Below, in pieces: positions 38,501-52,234 of a stretch of DNA of 64,000 nucleotides. The notes beneath the pieces were generated by a model. That model was not told the origin of the DNA, ran no database searches, and worked only from the letters and a program-made list of their open reading frames with translations. The translations under genes were made by a program, and so were the position numbers. The DNA is from Haliclona indistincta (Eukaryota; Porifera; Demospongiae; Haplosclerida; Chalinidae). Location of the stretch: positions 15,729,152 through 15,793,151 of the forward strand of contig OZ024784.1 of assembly GCA_964017065.1 (NCBI GenBank), given 5' to 3'. The stretch's first letter is position 1. Each line of letters starts with the position of its first letter.

Positions 38501-41500
38501 CTGGGCTGCAGTGTAACGAGTGTGCAACTGGTCGATATAATATCTCTGACGGCTGCCCGACTTGTGGATGTGATTCAGCAGGCACCATTGCTGGTCAGAT
38601 TGCTCAGTGTAACTCCATTACTGGACAGTGTGACTGCAAGACTAATGTCATGGGTCGTATCTGTGACACATGCCGCACCAACTTTACTAATCTAGACCTT
38701 GCTAACGTTGATGGTTGCAGTCCTTGTGATTGTCTTGCTAACAACATTGACTCTAGTAGTAGCATTCTTTGTGATCCCGTCTCTCAGCAGTGTGTCTGTT
38801 TGCCCTCAGCAATTGGACTTGATTGCAGCATGTGTGAAAGTGGCTTCTTCATGAGCGATGCTAGCTTATGCATACCATGTGAATGCAACTCAACAGGAGC
38901 AGTTAACAATGTCTGTAATGCTACTAGTGGAGACTGTACTTGTGTGAACAGTGGAGTGATGGGACAGACATGTGATAGTTGTAGACCAGGATTCTATCAG
39001 TTCCCAAGGTGAGACATCATTTTAACCAAATTTCTTTAATCAATGCTACTATTTCTTCTACAGTTGTCTACAGTGTCAGTGTAATGCTGCGGGCTCTGTC
39101 TCATCCACTATCTGTGATGTTGTTTCTGGAGAGTGCCAGTGTAAAGCAAATGTTGAAGGTTTGAACTGTGACACATGCAAGAACGGATTTCAGATTCTAG
39201 ATCAGAATAACCCATTTGGCTGTTCAGCAGGTCAGTCAATTAGTTTATTATCAGTTGCTCAAATGTACCATTAAATGTTCAGAACTGCTTTATAGTCATT
39301 TTATCTACACAGCTCCAGCTCAACAAGCTCCACCCACATTGCTACCAGAAAGCTCCTCTACTGTACTGCTGACATGGCTACCTCCTGAGTCTCCTAACGG
39401 AATCATCACTCTTTATCGATTGTTCAGAGGCAGTGACAACATTGCCAACACCAGTGGACAGGTTCTGAACTACACAGACACTAGTCTGAGTCCAAACACT
39501 GTCTACTTGTATGCAGTGGAGTCGGTTAATATTATTGGCTCTGCTAAGAGTGTTGAGCTATCTGTGAGGACTCAAGAGGCTCCTCCTACTGGTGTGCTTC
39601 CTCCCACTCTAACTCCAGTAAACTCTACAGCAGTACAGGCTATGTGGCAGGCACCATCCATACCAAATGGTGTAATTCAGCGCTACGAACTACGTATTGT
39701 AGCTATAAACGGACAATCATTATCACAATACATTGTTGCTTTCACTGGTCTGGCTTTCTCTGCTGGTGCGGTGAACTTGCAACCATTCACAACCCACACC
39801 TTTGTAATCACAGCCTGCACAATGGGAGGATGTACCTCTAGCTCTGGAGTGGATGTACAGACACTAGAAGATGCTCCTCTCTTTCAACCTGCTCCAAACG
39901 TGACATCGATCAATTCTACTGCATTCACCTTGACATGGACTAGCCCAGATCAACCAAATGGAGTCATCACTGGATACACATTGTTTCAACGAGAATCACC
40001 TTTCACAGGCAATGGTGCAATGGTTGGGAGCGTGTCCAGTGAACCCTTGTCACTGGTGGTTGGAGGTCTACAGCCGTTCACACCATATGAGTTCCGTGTT
40101 GTATCAGCTACTAGTGCTGGCAGTACACCGAGTGCCTGGACTAGAGAGACCACACTAGAGGATGGTGAGTGCACTACTGCTGTGCATATTACTATCATAA
40201 TTGTATTTTCTCATAGTACCTAGTGGAGTGCAGTCACCTCTATTGACTGTTCTTGGACCGACAAGTATTCGTGTAAGCTGGATCCAGCCTCAGGTCCCTA
40301 ATGGAGTCATACTACGATATGAAGTGTACCAGTTGCCCTCAGTACTGTTGGTTAATGCGACCACAACTGGTTCTCATGATGTTACTGGACTGAGCCCCAA
40401 CACATTGTACCAGTTCATAGTGACTGTGTGTACAGCAGTTGGCTGTACCAGCAGTGTACCTGCAACAGCATCTACCAGTGAGAGCGGTAAGTACAGTATT
40501 GTGTACTTAGTAATTTTTACCATGTTTCCTATCTCAGCTCCCATGGGATTGTCAGCACCATCTGCTATGACTCTCAATTCTTCAAGTATTCGTCTTCAAT
40601 GGACACCACCTACACAACCAAATGGAGACATCACTGGATATTTTCTTCAACGCAGGCGTCCCAGTATTGTACCATCCCGAAGAGACCACGGAGTAGCATT
40701 CTATGGTACTCACTTTGCTTCCTTCCCTCCATCAACCAGCTTATCTGGGTTCAGTATTAGCTTGTCGCTGTGGTTTCGCACTAGTCGACCTAGTGGTGTG
40801 CTGGTGTATGCAATCTCTGAGAGCAGGTCAGACATGATAGCAATTGAGCTAAGAGCAGGAGTGCCTTGGTTTATCTTTGATTCCGGAAGTGGTCCTGGCG
40901 CTATTAGACCAGCTACTAATGTTACATTCAATGACGGTCGCTGGCACACACTATCCATCAATCTAGTCGGCAGAGATGGAACTATTTCTGTGGACAATAT
41001 GTATTCAGGTAGTGGATCTTCCATTGGAGTGAATCAGTTTATTGGAGTAGCCAGTGTACTTTATGTTGGTGGCTTGGCTGACGGGGCACCATTGTCTTCA
41101 GCTCAGGGATCATCCAACCCATCGGCTACATTGATTGGAGGCAGCTTCACTGGTTGTCTCTTCAATGTGATGTTCAATGCAGCAACGTTGGATTTCAGTA
41201 CTCAACTCAACCCATCCAGTGGAGTTGGTCTACCAGGAACTGGCTGCCTAGTTGATACCGAGCCTGGTGTATCATTCATTGGCGGAGGCTATCTTCAACT
41301 GTCACCTCTAAATATTTCTTCCAATACTATCTTCACCATCTCTTTGAGTTTCCGCACCACCAAACCAACTGGTGTGTTGCTTTTTGCTTATGGCAGTAAC
41401 TCTCATGTTCTACTAGAAGTGATCAACTCATCAGTTTCTCTTAGAGTGAAAGGTAGTAACACAAATGAGCAATCTCTTCTAAGCAATCAGCAGGTTTGCA

Positions 41501-44500
41501 ATGGGCAATGGCACCAAGTTGAAATCTACCGAGAATCAGATGGCGTGATACTGAATGTGGATGGACAGGCTAAGGGAGTGGCTGTGAATAACCTTAATCT
41601 TGGTGCCCTCTCAAGTACATTCCTAGGAGGTGTACAGCCTACTGCACAGGGAACCTTCACTACCATTACTGGTAGAATGGTGGACGAGTATAGTGGTTGT
41701 ATGAGAGCATTGAGTGTCAATAATGCAGTGGTGGACATGTATGGTTCCAGAGAGAGCTTGGAGCTTGTGAGGTATGGAGGCTGTGGGAACAGCACCAGCA
41801 ACACAGCTCTAGCTTGCAGTACGGGAGATAGTGAGCTCAATGTGGGTGTGACTACCTCTCGTGACGACAGTCAACTTGATCCATTCACAGGTGAGCATAG
41901 AGATGCTGTATTCATTATTAACCATGCTGTTTTGTATTTTTAGAGTACCTTTATCGTGTATCAGCTGTCAATTCTGCTGGAAGGACAGCAAGTAGCTGGT
42001 CACTTGGAATAACTCAGCATTCAAGTAATCACACACTCACTTCAATACACTGGATATAACATGCTCTTTCTCATAGATCCAAGTGAAGTAGGTCAAGTGT
42101 TGGTAACTGGGAGCACATCTACAAGTATCTCAGTATCATGGCAACCACCCTCACAGCCCAATGGTATCATAGTGAGGTACACTGTGGCTGGTACTCCCGT
42201 GAGCACTGTGGGTCTGGCTACACCATCCGCAACTACTGTAACACAGGACCTGCTCATTAATGTATGGTTTTACTCATTTTTTTGCTACATGTTGACGTTT
42301 ATCTCATTCTAAAGGAACCTGAAGTGAGCTTGATGACAACCCTCTCAGGACTGCAACCAGCTACAAACTACTCACTTGTTCTCACAGCTGCTACCAATGG
42401 TGGAGATACCAGTGGAATCCCAACATATCACCTGACTGGAGAAAATGGTATTGCAGTAGTAGTTAACCAATGAGTCCTTGCATTATGGGCTTTGTTCTGT
42501 AGTCCCTGTTGGAGTCCAGACGCCTCTTGTTGTAGCAAGGACCTCTAGCTCACTCTCGTTCTCATGGAATCCTCCAATTCAACCAAATGGCATCATCACA
42601 TCTTACCAGTTGTTCATTGGTACTTCGAGTATATCTGCAGGAACAGGATTGTCTGCTTCAATCAGTAACCTGACTCCATTCACTAACTACCAGTACTTCT
42701 TGCAGGCCTGCACTGCTATTGGATGTGCTAACAGCTCTGTTGGGTCCAACATCACTTTGTCTGCCAGCCCTGAAGGAGTCGCTCCTCCTACCCTTATTGC
42801 TCTCAGCCCGACAAGTGTTCGAGCAACTTGGACTATCCCTACCACTCCAAATGGAATCATCACCTCCTATAGTCTAGTGCACATGTTCGGACCAGGACTG
42901 TCTCAGCAAGAAACCCTCTTCACTGGACTGCAGCTGGAAGCTGTGGTGTCAAATCTGACTGCTAACACACGGTATTACTTCAGTGTGGTAGCACGTACTA
43001 ATGGTGGTGAGACAGCTAGTACTGCAGCCAATGTGACTACCTCTGAAGACATTCCTGACTGCATCAGTCCTCCACAGGTCACTATCATTAACTCTACTGC
43101 ACTCAGAGTTGACTGGGGAGTGCCTTGTGAACCAAATGGAGTTATAACAGAATACAGATTGCTCCAGAATGATCAAGTTATCTTCACTGGTCTAGAAATG
43201 ACATATCTAGTCACTGGTCTGGAGCCCTTTACCGAGTACTCTTTCACTATCATGGCTTGCACTGCTAAAGGATGTGGCGCCAGCTCTCCCGCTACCCAAC
43301 GTACTGCAGAGGCTACTCCCACAGAATACAATCCACCTAATGTGACTGATACACAGACGAACACAGCCACTATTGTTATCAACCCAGTCAACCAACCTAA
43401 TGGAATAGTACAGTACATACTGACAATGACAGGAGAGTTTTTACTGGCTCCCACTCCTCCTGGTGGCGAGCGAAACAGCACTCTAGAAACCAAAGTGGTC
43501 TACAGCAGTACTGAGGTGGGGACTGTAATCATCAGCAATCTGGTACCATTCTTTGAGTATCAATGTGTGCTTAATGTGACTAACAGTGCTGGGAGTTTGG
43601 TTGGTGACTCCTTCTCATTAATGACAGCACCAGCAGGTATGTAAAGCATCAAAAGTGCTTTAGATATTTTATCATTATACTCTCTTTCAAAACAGCTCCA
43701 GAAGGTCTTTCTCCTCCTGTCCTCTCACTCTCCTCTGCTACTGTTGTGATGGCTACCTGGTCTGCTCCTATTCATTCTAACGGCATCCTCACTAGATACC
43801 AGGTAGCAATCACAGCTCCCTCTCCAGGGCTGGTAATGGAGGTGGCTGCCAGTGCAACCAACGCTGTACTCTTTCTTGATCTACCTCCTTTCACGACTCA
43901 CACAGTCTCTGTGACAGCCATAAACTCTGCTGGTAACATTACAAGTGCTGAAACAACAATAATTACTGGAGAAACAGGTGAGAATTATAGCCTCATACTC
44001 AAATATCGACAGAAAAAATGACTGATTTCTATTCCTTCAGATCCAAGTGATTTCGACCCTATTGCTTCCCCATCAGTGGGGTCTAGACAGCTCAATATTT
44101 CATGGGACCCTCCAGCACGTCCAAATGGAGTAATTGTTAACTACACTATTCTACTGGACGATGAACAGGAAGGAGTGGTCGATGCTAGTGTGACTTCATT
44201 CACAGTATCACAACTCGATCCGTTCACTGACTACAGCATCAGTATAGAGACTTGCAACAGTATCGGCTGTGTTGAGAACACTCCAGTGAATGTGACAACA
44301 GCTGAAGATGGTTAGCATGTACATATAACACACAATATTATACACATACGTACCCTACTAATGTATCTATTACACTTGAACTATCTTGATCACTCTTGTC
44401 TTTTTATAGTTCCAGAGAATATGTCAGCTCCTGTTCTTACCACTACAACTGATGGTTCTATTGTCATCTCCTGGCAACCTCCTCTGTTGCCTCATGGCGT

Positions 44501-47500
44501 CATCATACGCTATCGAGTAGAAAGATCGATGAGCGCTCCTGACAGCTTCTCTCAAGTAGCAACTGTCTCTAGTAGTACACTCACATACACAGACACCAGC
44601 CTCACTCCCTTCAGTGTATATCGGTATCGCATCATAGCTGAGAACAGTGCAGGACAAGTAACTGGTCCTTTTGCAGCAATTCAAACACCAGAAGCTGGTA
44701 AACAGGTCCATTACACCCAACATCAGTGCACAGAATACACCTCACTTAAAGAGCATCATACATACATACTTTCTAATCTAAGTTACTTGCTCTTTATTTC
44801 TCTTTCCTAGCTCCTGCTGGTGTTTCACCTCCTGTACTTATGGCGTTGTCATATTCTGCTATCCTGGTCACCATTCTTCCGCCAGCCCAGCTGAACGGGA
44901 TCATATCTTCGTACAATATCACTCGTGCACCATCGACCACCTTCACCATCTCCTTCCCTGATACTACAGCCCCTAACGTCACCATCACTGACTCCACTCT
45001 CCTACCGGTCACTACCTACACCTACACTGTCACAGCGTGCACATCAGCAGGCTGTACAACAAGTATGGAAGCTACAGAGGCAACACTAGAGGGACCACCA
45101 ACTTCACTGCTTCCACCAGAAACAGAGACACTGTCTGAAAACTCCATCATGGTGTCCTGGCAGCCTCCTTCAAACCCAAATGGAGTACTGCTGGGCTTTC
45201 GTCTACTGAGAGCTAGCATTGGTTACAGCAGTTCTTCTCCAACTCCAAGCTGCTGTGAACAGCTACAGATGAACATCTCTCTTGATAGTAATTGTGGTCT
45301 TGTAGCACAAATCCCTGCATCAGCTCTTAGCTACACTGATGCTGGACTGGAACCATACTCATTCTACCGATATTGTGTAATAGTGTTCAATGCAGCTGGT
45401 TCTACCTACAGCAATTTCTCAGATTCGACTCAAACTCTTCCAGCTCCTATGCCTGCAGATGGTCCTGTCACTACAGCTGTTGCTATCAACAGCACTGCTA
45501 TTCAGATATCATGGACGCCTCTAGATGTATCAGTACTTCTTGGTCCTCTCAGCGAGTACACACTACTCATGGAAGAAAGTGAAGACCAACAGGTGGAAAT
45601 CTTTTCTGGTACCGATGAGAGTTTCACTGTAACTGGCTTGATGCCCAGCACCAAATATACATTTGTGGTAAGCTATACCAGTGAAACAACTAGGCAAAAC
45701 ACACTTGTGTATCTATTAGGTTGAAGTGAACAACACTCGAGGCACAGCACTCGGTAATGCAACATCAGCGACTACCCTTGATGGAAGTAAGCTCATTATA
45801 CTCACATTGCATCAGTCTCACTTGCTCTTTCTTTCATCTCTTAGTACCTGAGAATCTTCCTGCTCCCAGTGTATTGGCTATTAATGGTACCGCCATTATC
45901 ATTGAGTGGGTTGAGCCTATCATTCCCAATGGATTCATCATAATATACACAGTGCTTCTGTAAGACTTTAGCAACCATACTCAAATCTCATCTTTAAGTT
46001 CCTCTCACCACAGAAATAGCGTACAGATTCACAACCAGACCACTGTTGGATCACTTGTTGTGAGCGATTTAAAGCCTTTCACTCTCTACTCAGCTCAGAT
46101 CACAGCCTGCACAGTGTTTGGCTGTACTAGTAGTCCAGTAGCTTCTAACAGAACATCAGAGACAAGTAAGCAATCAATGAGAGGTCATACCAATTGCACG
46201 TCTAATGTGTGTATTGTCTTTCATCCTCAGCTCCATTTGGTCTTGGGTCTCCATCACTCACTGTTCTTGGACCAGATAACATTCGAGTTACTTGGAGTAA
46301 GTCAATTTCTAACCGTGTATGCTTCTATTATCATCGTTTCTTTGATCAGATGAACCCCTTGATTCCAATGGTATCATCACCAGGTACGATCTCCACCAGG
46401 CTACCTGCGAGGAAGACAATCCATGCAACTTCTCGGTTATCTTTTCTAGCTTAGGCTTCAATACATCTGCTATGGATCTAGATCCTCACACTTCTTACGG
46501 TTTTCGAGTTGAGGCTGTTAACAGCGCTGGATCTGTGTTTAGTGAGACTTCTTTTCAAACGACAGATGAAGATGCTCCTTCTTCAGTTGCAGCTCCTTAT
46601 CCAGCAAGTGTGTCTTCTTCTTCCATCACGGTCACTTGGCAGTCGCCTGAACAGGCCAATGGTGTGATCACCTCATATCAGCTCTATCGTGATGATGAGG
46701 AGATATTCACTGGACTTGCTACCTCTTTTACAGACACTGGATTGACTCCATTCACTAGCTATAACTATATAGTAGAAGCTTGCACCAATGGTGGTTGCAC
46801 TAACAGCAGTGTGGTAATGAACACCACAATGGAAGCTGTGCCAGCTGGTTTCAATGATCCAATAGTGTCTCTTGTACAAGCTCGTTCACTCATTCTCACT
46901 TGGTCTTCTCCATCAATGCCCAATGGAGTAATCCTGTACTACACTTTATCCTATGGCAACGGTACTGTGGTATCTAACAGCACTGCTCTTGCTGCTACAG
47001 TCACTGGGCTGTCTCCATTCACAAACTATTCATTCTTGGTCATGGCTTGCAATACCGCAGGATGCTCCCAGACTAGCCTGATTACTCAGCAAACACAGGA
47101 AGCAGTACCAGAGGAGGTATTTCCACCTGATGTTAGAGATCTGTCCACCACATCAGTCGAGATAACATGGATGGAGCCAGGCAAACCAAATGGTATCATA
47201 ACAAACTACACCATTCGACGTGATGGAGTCGTCATCTTCCAGGGTCTTGCATTTGAATTGATCGACACAGATTTAGTTGGAGATGTGTTATACATGTATA
47301 CAGTAGAGTCCGTTAATGCAGCTGGTGGAACTGTGAGTTCCGTAACAAATATCAGAACTAGAGTAGGTATTCCCGAGGGTCTGGCACCTCCCAATCTAAC
47401 TGTCATTAACTCAACTGCTATTCTGGCTGTATGGACACAGCCGATAAAAGACAATGGACAAATTTTCAACTATACTCTCTCTGTGAATCAAATGATGTTC

Positions 47501-50500
47501 TTCATGGGTCTGCAGTTTGACTACACTATTGTTGACTTAACACCATTCACATCATATTCTGTCTTTATCCAAGCCTGTAATCTGGCTGGATGTGCTAGCA
47601 GCACAACAGCAATGGCTGAGACAGATGCTGCTTTACCCGGGATCCCTCTCCCCCCGACTCTCGTTGCTCTTGATTCTAATGTAGTTGAAGTGTCTTGGAC
47701 TGCTCCAGCAGAACCAAATGGAATCATATCTTCTTACTTCATCTTCCGAAGGCTACCAGGATCGTTTCCACTAGTGAACTTTCAGAGCTCGTCTCCCGCA
47801 AGTTTTAATAGCACTGGCCTCAGTCCTTATACTGTCTATGAGTATAGAGTTAGAGTAGTCAATCAGGTTGGATTCACTGAAAGTGAGTACGTTGAAGTGA
47901 GAACACTGGAGGCCTTACCAACCAATCTTAACCCACCATCTTTTCCTCAGTCAGGAATCAATGCAAATAATGTAACAGCTCAATGGACTCCACCTGCACA
48001 ACCCAATGGAGTAATCACCAGTTATAGGCTGTTTTATCGTATTCCACTTGACCCAGTAACAAACTCTCCCGGAACACCCATTTTAGCTGCTACGGTACAA
48101 CCGAATATTACCACAGCAGTAGTAACTGGACTTAGCCCATTCACCTCCTATGAGTTTCGTATCATTGCTGTAAATGGTGCAGGAGAAGGAGTGAGCATAT
48201 GGGAGCTGGTTACTACAGGAGAGGCTCTGCCTAATGGTATCAGTCCTATTATTGTGGAGCTAAGGACAGCAGAGACACTTGTTCTACGATGGGATCCACC
48301 CAGCATGCCTAATGGTGTTATACAAGAGTATCAGCTTTTCTTGGATGGAGAGAGAGTGTTTCACAATTCGCTCACAATGTACACTGTCATGAGACTAGAC
48401 CCGTTTACAACTTACACTATTCATCTCTCTGTGTGCAACTCTGCGGGCTGCACTGACGGTACACCACAATCAGTCACCACATCTGAAGCACCTCCTGAGA
48501 ACCAGCAAGTTCCCACACTAACTGTCATCACACCTTATTCTCTCCGAGTCAGTTGGGATACTCCTCTAAATCCTAATGGAATTGTTACTCAATTTGAAGT
48601 TTTGCGAGTGGCAGGTACTCAACCACCTCCCAGTAACCTCACTGGAGTGCTGACACTGTTCTCAACAATACCAACTATAAGAGAATACAATGACACTACC
48701 GTGCTACCCGCCAGTGGATACCAGTATGCCATACGTACAACAAACAATGCAGGAGAGACCGTCAGTCCCTTCCTGTTCATTCTAATGCCTGAAGCTGCCC
48801 CAGTTGGTATTTCTACTCCTTCACTTGATGCCACAGGACCTACTTCAATTCAGACCACTTGGACGCCACCTACCATGCCAAATGGAGTGATCACAATCTA
48901 TCAGCTGTTCCGAGTGGAACCTGATGACAATATAGTTTCTGTGTACACTGGACAAAACCCTACATTCACTGACACTGGACTTAGTCCATTTACGTTATAC
49001 AGCTATTTCTTGCAAGCATGCACAGCTGGTGGGTGCGGCAATGGTTCCATGGCAATGCAGAGAACAGATGAGACAATACCAGAGGGGCTGAGTGCACCTG
49101 TTGCGACTGCTTTGAGTGCAAATAACATATCTATCACATGGCAGCCTCCTCAGACACCAAATGGCATCATCACAGAGTATCGGGTCACGATACGGTACAG
49201 CATTGGCAACCAACAACCTGTCATACAGATCACTGTAACAAGCCTTTCAACAATTGTGACTAACTTGCCAATTTATACTGTCATCAATATGACTCTACAG
49301 GCCTGTACTAGTGCTGGCTGTGTCTTAAGTGAACCAAGCTACGTCAGAACACTTGAAGACAACCCAACAGGAGTGCAGCCACCCATGGTATTAGCAGTAG
49401 GACCAGCAGCTGTACAGGTAAACTGGAGTGCACCTTTGCAGCCCAATGGGATCATTCTAGCATTTGTCTTGAGAAGAAACAACTCAGTTGTATATGAAGG
49501 AAGCACTCTGTCTTTCACTGACACTGGACTGCTACCATTTACATACTACACATACGATGTGCAGGCTAACAACAGTGCTGGGTATAGTACGAGAAGCAAT
49601 GGAGCCAATGTACAGACACTGGTAGACACGCCAACCAATGTTGCAGCACCAACACTAGTACCTCTTAGCCCTACTTCAATACTTGCCTCATGGACAGAAC
49701 CAACCGTACCTGATGGAGCAGCAGTTATGGAGTACAGACTCTATGTAAATAATCAAGTGAGACACCAAGGTGATAGTAACATTCTCCAACAAGTCGTGTC
49801 AAGTCTGGAAATATTCACAACCTATCAGTTCCTTGTCGAAGCTTGCACCACCACATGTGCCAACAGTTCAATATCCTTATCCACCACTCTTTCTGATCTT
49901 CCTGAGGGACAAGGTGCTCCTATCCTCATTGCTCAGCCAAATGCTGTTGTTAACATCACATGGTCTCTCCCAGCAAGCCCTAATGGAATCATAACTAGCT
50001 ACACACTGGAAAGAAGACAAATCATAAATGGATTGCCTTCAGCTATAAGTACAATATTTTCGGGACTGGCCTTGAGTTATGTTGACCAAGACTCTATTCT
50101 TGTTCCTGCTCTACAATACGAATACAGAGTGACATCTATGAATGATCGAGGCAACAGTGTTAGTGATTTTACTGGAGTTGTTCTGTTGGAGGAAGTGCCT
50201 GAAGGAGTTCCAGGTCCACAGCTTGTTAACAAAACAGACACTACTGTCACTCTTTCTCTGTCTCCTCCTTCCATTCCTAATGGCAACCTCACACAGTTCC
50301 GTCTCTACCAAAACAGTCTGCTTATAGCAACAAGGACGCCCACTGGCTCTGCTGTTCTGCACACACTGACCAATCAAGTTCCATTCAGTCAATCAGAGTA
50401 CTACTTTGAGGTCTGCACTAGTGCAGGATGTACTGCTGGAGCATCACTGGTTGCGAGAACCAATGAAGCACCTCCAGCTAATCTGCCGCCTCCTGTAGCA

Positions 50501-52064
50501 TCTCAAGTGATGTTCAGGAGTATGGTTATCTCCTGGGTTCCACCAATCAACCCGAATGGAAATCTTACAAGGTTTGTGTGTGTGTGTGTGTGTGTGTGTG
50601 TAGTTGAATATCGTGATTTTATCCATTTTCAGATATTCACTGTGGTTCAAGCTACCTTGTCCTCAGCCAGTTACCATACCTGCGTTGAATAGTGGATCTG
50701 AATGTCAGGGCAGCAACACCTACCAGCTGCTCTCACAGACTCTGTCCACCATCACATCAGTCACCTTCTCTAGCACGAACGGCACAACCATCGATCCTAC
50801 TCCTTTCACAAACTATCAGTTCCTCCTGCAAGTTGAGAATAATGCTGGAGCTGTCAACTCATCAGAATCACTGATTGTTACCACATCTCCTGCTGGTGAG
50901 ACATTGTTATATTTATTATTTCCACAAAAAGGTATTATGTATGACTTGCATCATGCAGCTCCAGAAGTGAACAGCACAGGATTTATTCGATTTGAGATTC
51001 AGGATAATACTGCAATACAACTGGACTGGAGTGAAACGTTTCTCCTAAATGGAATACTGCAATACTATGAACTGATTGGAACTAATGAAGTGGGAGAAGA
51101 TGTATCCAAGAGTCAAGGCTCAACACAATCTAGGACATTGTTTGGTGAACCACGTGGAATAAGTAAGTCGAAAAAGAGCCAGCAAGAAAATGATGCGTTA
51201 TTGTCTGTTTGCAGGATTAAGATATGTTGTAAGAGCAGTCTCCACAGAAGGGCAGATTGACAGTACACCACTGTTTCTTCAGCTTCCTGATACTCCATCA
51301 CCACCTAGTACGCATTGTTTGTGTATCTTTGTTGTTGATCATTCTTTTCTCTCTCTTTATTAGCTCTACCTCCCACCAATGGAACAGTCCCCTCTCCCTC
51401 TGTGACACCTGCTCTTGTTCCTTCTCCATTCTACCAACAGATCCCGTTCATTGTTGGAATGGTGATCCTGGCCTTGCTCCCAATTTGCATCATACTCATC
51501 ATCATAGTGGCGTGCTGTCGTCCGAGGAAGAAGGACGATTACAAAGTCAGCACCTTGAAGTCTACGACCTCCTCACCAGACAAAGAACCAGGAACAGTAC
51601 GAGGCAGCTGGACTCGTGATTTATCAGTGAGTACATAGAATGACATACTATGCAAGAACTTGATGCATAATGATACACTAGAGCAAATCCGTTATTTTTT
51701 ATTCATTGTGGTATAGGTTAATCAATCTCAAGAGCCCAGTGAAGTAACAGTTGAGCCCAGCAGACCGCCATCACGACCAAGAAGCAGACCAAAGAAGCAT
51801 CATTCACCAGTGAAGCCAGAACAAATGGTGCTGACAAATATTCACGCTGACACTTCACTAGGAGACACTGTGAGTAACTAAGTGACCATAGCTAAAGAAT
51901 GACTGTTCACTTCTTCCTTGCAGCACATAGCAAGATTAAGCATGTATGATCCAAAACCACATCCGCACAAAAAGCAGTTGTCATCACCACCTTCTCTCAA
52001 ACCATCATTTGAAGATCCTTCACTAGACTATCAAGAGACGATGTTTATGGATACAAAAATTTAG
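35578..52064 (+). CDS. USH2A: Usherin (USH2A-like) large multidomain adhesion protein
   Basis: A many-exon gene of over 4,500 residues in the usherin domain order. The ATG at 35578 starts a signal peptide (MHESLLFPAFLVSLLAIS). Next come a LamG-like domain (36109-36503), a laminin N-terminal domain (INSLAHPPGYINDNSFPNNW), tandem laminin-EGF repeats, four to five FN3 domains, two LamG domains, about thirty FN3 domains, one transmembrane helix, and a cytoplasmic tail split over three exons that ends DTKI-stop. Vertebrate usherin links the periciliary membrane of photoreceptors and hair-cell stereocilia and binds PDZ scaffolds (harmonin, whirlin) through its C-terminus; in an animal without such organs the role would be at cilia or cell-cell links (inference). 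Introns are mostly 45-80 bp. The whole domain order matches the vertebrate protein, so orthology is likely. Confidence 0.93.
37364..39230 (+). other. Laminin-type EGF repeat block of usherin
   Basis: About ten cysteine-rich repeats with patterns such as CNCKTNVEGLKCDRC, CECKPGVGGTTCDQC and CTCVNSGVMGQTCDSC, spaced as eight-cysteine laminin EGF modules. The exon 38143-39012 alone holds about six of them. Confidence 0.9.
40680..41830 (+). other. Tandem LamG domains of usherin
   Basis: Two LamG modules: FSISLSLWFRTSRPSGVLVY with FTGCLFNVMFN near the end of the first, and FTISLSFRTTKPTGVLLFAY with DEYSGCMRALSVNN near the end of the second. They interrupt the FN3 array just as in vertebrate usherin. 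Confidence 0.9.
42070..51250 (+). other. FN3 repeat array of usherin
   Basis: About thirty fibronectin type III domains, each with a W near the start of strand B, a PNG(V/I)I turn and a (P)FTxYxF/Y strand. One exon (about 46390-50572) holds more than a dozen domains without an intron. Most repeats carry ACTxxGC, a paired-cysteine feature typical of usherin FN3 units. Confidence 0.9.
50573..50633 (+). repeat. (GT)n microsatellite forming the start of a usherin intron
   Basis: After the donor AAG|GTTTGTGTGT there are about 14 GT units in a 60-bp intron ending CATTTTCAG. The downstream exon begins YSLWFKLPCPQP, so the repeat is intronic even though it reads open (VCVCVCV). Confidence 0.85.
51402..52064 (+). 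other. Transmembrane helix and PDZ-ligand tail of usherin
   Basis: IPFIVGMVILALLPICIILI followed by IIVACC is one membrane span, then a basic stop-transfer CRPRKKDDYK. The tail continues through exons at about 51719-51870 and 51925-52064 and ends MFMDTKI-stop. T-K-I at the last three positions fits the class I PDZ ligand (S/T-X-hydrophobic), as does vertebrate usherin's T-H-L. Confidence 0.88.
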
Positions 52065-52234
52065 CTAACAAATAGATATTTATAATAGATGCACAAGTAG
52101 CACTTAAGTAACAGACAGCACTTTATAAACATGAAAATGGCATAGCAATTTATACTATTTAATAACTAACAAAAATAATTACAAGTTGAAATAACAAAGC
52201 GTTGATTTATAGCTAGAACACAATCACAAGAGTT

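Noticed and set aside
50573..50602. Coding Val/Cys repeat in usherin
   Set aside because: The (GT)n tract starts at a splice donor and is removed with a 60-bp intron; the next exon resumes a normal FN3 domain.
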